Source of the DNA: Saccoglossus kowalevskii
Taxonomy: Eukaryota > Hemichordata > Enteropneusta > Harrimaniidae
Assembly: GCF_000003605.2 (NCBI RefSeq)
Contig: NW_003157236.1
Span: 118,155-128,741 of the forward strand
Direction of reading: 5' to 3'
DNA length: 10,587 nt
The position numbers were made by a program, and so were the translations under genes. This document shows, piece after piece, positions 8,603-10,587 of this stretch. Position 1 is the first letter of the stretch; each line of letters starts with the position of its first letter. The notes under the pieces are model-generated. The model was not told where the DNA came from. It saw nothing but the letters and a program-made list of their open reading frames with translations, and searched no databases.

Positions 8603-9094
8603 ACTCGTGAAAAGTACTTCGCGTTCCACTCGCTTTGAAGCTGCCGCCTATGCTAATGAGCATAGTCGTCGGGACGAAGCCTTACAACTCCAAGATGGCG
8701 ATAACGTTACACCGTAAATAGGCAGTCAAAACCAACGTGCACGTTACACTATTTAATTTTTCTAGCCAGCGGTGTGATGTGTCTAATCATCGTAAACCAT
8801 GTGTCATTTGTTTGGTCCACAATTTGTCTTCCATGTGCTTGCGGATCACCGAACAGTGCGGCATGTCGCCGGCACATAGTGTTTACACACTTTTTTTACC
8901 ATACCATTTTTACAATTTAAAACTTAATTTTTTATAAGGCATGCGGTGAACATCGACCATTGGGATTTGCGCTGTTCGACCCACCAACCAATAGGAATCG
9001 TGTTCTTCGCAGAGTGACACTGCGATCCTGTCGCAGAGTACAATAATCGACATTCGGTGAGTCGCACAATCGCGTCGCAGAGTAAGTTTTTAGA
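8603..9094 (-). repeat. Right inverted arm
   Basis: Read on the minus strand it matches the left arm. It has roughly 30 extra bases after the CACGATTCC block and a different sequence in the middle. The 16-base palindrome-like core TATGCTCATTAGCATA is identical in both arms (7312-7327 and 8649-8664 inverted). Confidence 0.8.
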
Positions 9095-9260
9095 TTATAA
9101 GCCCAGGGTGTTTTTAACGGGTGTCAACGACATTTATTAATTAAAATATACGTATAAAAAGTGTGTTTCATTGCATAAAAATCATGCTTATCAAGGTAGT
9201 TTGGTTCAAGAAATATGATCATTGGACATCATTTTACTTTTCTGAATAATCCTGTCTATT
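9095..9260. other. Spacer between the transposon-like element and the 55-bp array
   Basis: AT-rich, non-coding sequence with no structure I can see. Confidence 0.5.
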
Positions 9261-9590
9261 GAGACTATCATAAATGGGGTGTGAACGAGTAAACTATTCT
9301 TTGACATGACCTGTTGAGACTATCATAAATGGGGTGTGAACGAGTAAACTATTCTTTGACATGACCTGTTGAGACTATCATAAATGGGGTGTGAACGAGT
9401 AAACTATTCTTTGACATGACCTGTTGAGACTATCATAAATGGGGTGTGAACGAGTAAACTATTCTTTGACATGACCTGTTGAGACTATCATAAATGGGGT
9501 GTGAACGAGTAAACTATTCTTTGACATGACCTGTTGAGACTATCATAAATGGGTGTGAACGAGTAAACTATTCTTTGACATGACCTGTTG
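9261..9590. repeat. 55-bp minisatellite, six nearly identical copies
   Basis: GAGACTATCATAAATGGGG recurs at 9261, 9316, 9371, 9426 and 9481, and a copy at 9536 lacks one G. The period is exactly 55 bp for the first five and 54 bp for the last. I see no substitutions among the copies apart from that single-base loss, so the array expanded recently or is being homogenised. No unique spacers separate the units, so it is not a CRISPR array. Confidence 0.97.
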
Positions 9591-9849
9591 ACAACCGTGA
9601 AATACTTCCTTCACACTCCAAAATTGCGAATCACCAGTTTTCAGGTAATCGAAAACATCCGACAACAAAGATAATGATAGAGATCTCAGACGGTATGTGA
9701 ATCATACTGTAATAAAATGTGTCTATTTTTATGAACATGTTTGTTTCCTCATTGTAAAAGTGTTATGGAAATCAATGACAACTCGTTTCGTTGTATTTTT
9801 TCTTCAAGAAGATTTAATATCCCTCTGAAGAAATGTACCAAAATGAGCC
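9591..9849. other. Spacer between minisatellites
   Basis: Non-coding. The short open frame across 9741-9926 has no recognisable similarity and runs into the next repeat array. Confidence 0.5.
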
Positions 9850-10046
9850 AAGTACGGGTGACAAGTACGGGTCGCACTTTTCAGAAAATAGCGAGTATGG
9901 GTGATATTTGTAGCGAGTACGGGTGACATTTGTAGCGAGTATGGGTAATATTTGTTGCGAGTATGGGTGGTTTTTGTAAGCGAGTACATGGAGGTAATTT
10001 AGCGAGTACGAGTGATACAATGTAGCGAGTACGGGGTGGGGGTGGT
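9850..10046. repeat. Degenerate 22-bp minisatellite
   Basis: GCGAGTAYGGGT-like cores start at 9891, 9913, 9935, 9957, 9980, 10002 and 10025, spaced 22-23 bp, and two looser AGTACGGGT copies precede them from 9850. Substitutions are spread through the copies, so the array is older than the 55-bp one. Minus-strand open frames here with repeated PYS or ARY-like words are by-products of the repeat. Confidence 0.9.
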
Positions 10047-10061
10047 GGGGGTATTGCGGGG
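10033..10061 (+). other. G-quadruplex motif
   Basis: Four G runs of 4, 5, 5 and 4 (10033-10036, 10038-10042, 10047-10051, 10058-10061) are separated by loops of 1, 4 and 6 bases. This fits the standard G3+N1-7 rule. It grows out of the last unit of the 22-bp array. Confidence 0.75.
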
Positions 10062-10587
10062 TAAAATGTACGGGAATTATACAACAATTACGGGTGCAAC
10101 AAAATACTCCAGTGAGAAAGAAAATAGCAGTGGTACAAACTATAACGAGTTCAATCTAACGAACCGAAACTAGTTGCACCTTATGAAAACTAAATGGGGA
10201 CACGAAGCAGCCATGTTTAATTAATTATATATTCACGCAATTTGACCCCTATGACGTAGCAAAACGGACGCCTCGTAAAAAACATAGTTGAACTCTGGTG
10301 ACCTTGCCCTTTGTTATATAATATAATTCCCTTTATCATAGTTTGTTTCAATATAAATATGCATTGTCATAATTAATTTTGAATACAAACAAGTTTTGGG
10401 GTTGAACCAACAGTGGGGAATCAGTCTACCGAATGTCCTTAAAAGATGTAAATATCTTACAAAAACATTGGTGCCTTATTTGTTTAATTATTTTAAGGGA
10501 CATAATTTCCAGCTTTCTTCAAGTAATTCAATATTTTAGTATAAAAACAAATGTCTCATTGAAAAAAAAAAAAAGTTGCTGCATTTA
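10062..10587. other. Right-end non-coding stretch
   Basis: AT-rich with no supported gene on either strand. It includes an A13 run (10562-10574) close to the window end and a TGACCTTG word near 10299. Nothing else stands out. Confidence 0.5.

Larger units (their letters stand above)
6922..9094. mobile_element. Non-autonomous DNA transposon-like element with long inverted arms
   Basis: The left end TCTAAAAACTAACTCTGCGA (6922 on) matches, inverted, the right end finishing in GTTTTTAGA at 9094. Similarity continues inward for about 460 bp on the left and about 490 bp on the right. The interior (about 7380-8603) holds only short open frames with no transposase motif I can recognise, so the element is probably non-autonomous. 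The ends contain repeated CTCTGCGA or CTGTCGCAG words that could be transposase-binding sites. No target-site duplication is visible directly outside (ATGGGGG on the left, TTATAAG on the right), so the true ends may differ or the copy may be old. An old inverted duplication is the alternative. Confidence 0.7.

Noticed and set aside
7810-8663. Possible transposase remnants inside the inverted-arm element
   Set aside because: The frames are 65-70 codons, overlap the inverted repeats and show no DDE-type or zinc-finger pattern.
9261-9590. CRISPR-like regular array
   Set aside because: The 55-bp units abut directly without unique spacers, and the context is an animal genome.
9804-10087. Three overlapping minus-strand frames with Tyr/Pro/Thr-rich repeats
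   Set aside because: All three frames of the same strand are open because of the 22-bp minisatellite. This is low-complexity repeat translation.
10562-10574. A-rich tail that might mark a SINE or retrogene end
   Set aside because: No body with Pol III boxes, coding sequence or target-site duplication is visible before it.

Overview
The window reads as nuclear DNA of an animal. It is AT-rich, has one intron-containing gene with consensus GT-AG splice sites, long introns and many non-coding repeats, and shows no operon structure. The gene encodes an INPP5E-type inositol polyphosphate 5-phosphatase. AT-rich introns, frequent ACATGTA-like words, a tandem satellite with units of about 147 bp and a long terminal-inverted-repeat element fit a marine invertebrate, most likely a lophotrochozoan such as a bivalve mollusc. 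That placement is inference and not proven by the sequence.

The only gene I can support is on the minus strand and fills the first 5.7 kb. No single open frame shows it. Five coding exons can be joined by hand: 5681-5551, 5384-4674, 2748-2625, 485-394 and 126-1. All junctions are GT-AG and in phase, giving 394 complete residues before the gene runs off the left edge. The first 280 residues are a disordered, Ser/acidic and proline-containing N-terminal region. Exons 3 to 5 carry the start of the 5-phosphatase catalytic domain ([28 protein letters not shown]). The rest of the catalytic domain and any C-terminal prenylation motif lie outside the window. A non-coding leader exon ending at 5841 is possible, and just upstream of it is an RFX X-box-like site (5975-5987), which would suit a ciliary gene.

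Introns: intron 4 (127-393) holds a perfect 13-bp hairpin. Intron 3 (486-2624) holds seven tandem units of about 147 bp (571-1602) and a CATA microsatellite. Intron 2 (2749-4673) is mostly featureless, with two inverted motifs. Intron 1 (5385-5550) is short and plain.

The right half (about 6000-10587) lies upstream of the gene and has no coding sequence I can support. It contains a 2.17-kb element with diverged inverted arms of about 460-490 bp (6922-9094), which itself contains a small inverted-repeat insertion flanked by a 9-bp direct repeat (7802-7960). It also has an almost perfect 55-bp minisatellite of six copies (9261-9590), a degenerate 22-bp minisatellite (9850-10046) and a canonical G-quadruplex motif (10033-10061). 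I see no clearly new biological system. The most useful results are the reconstructed gene, its possible ciliary promoter site and the uncatalogued repeats.
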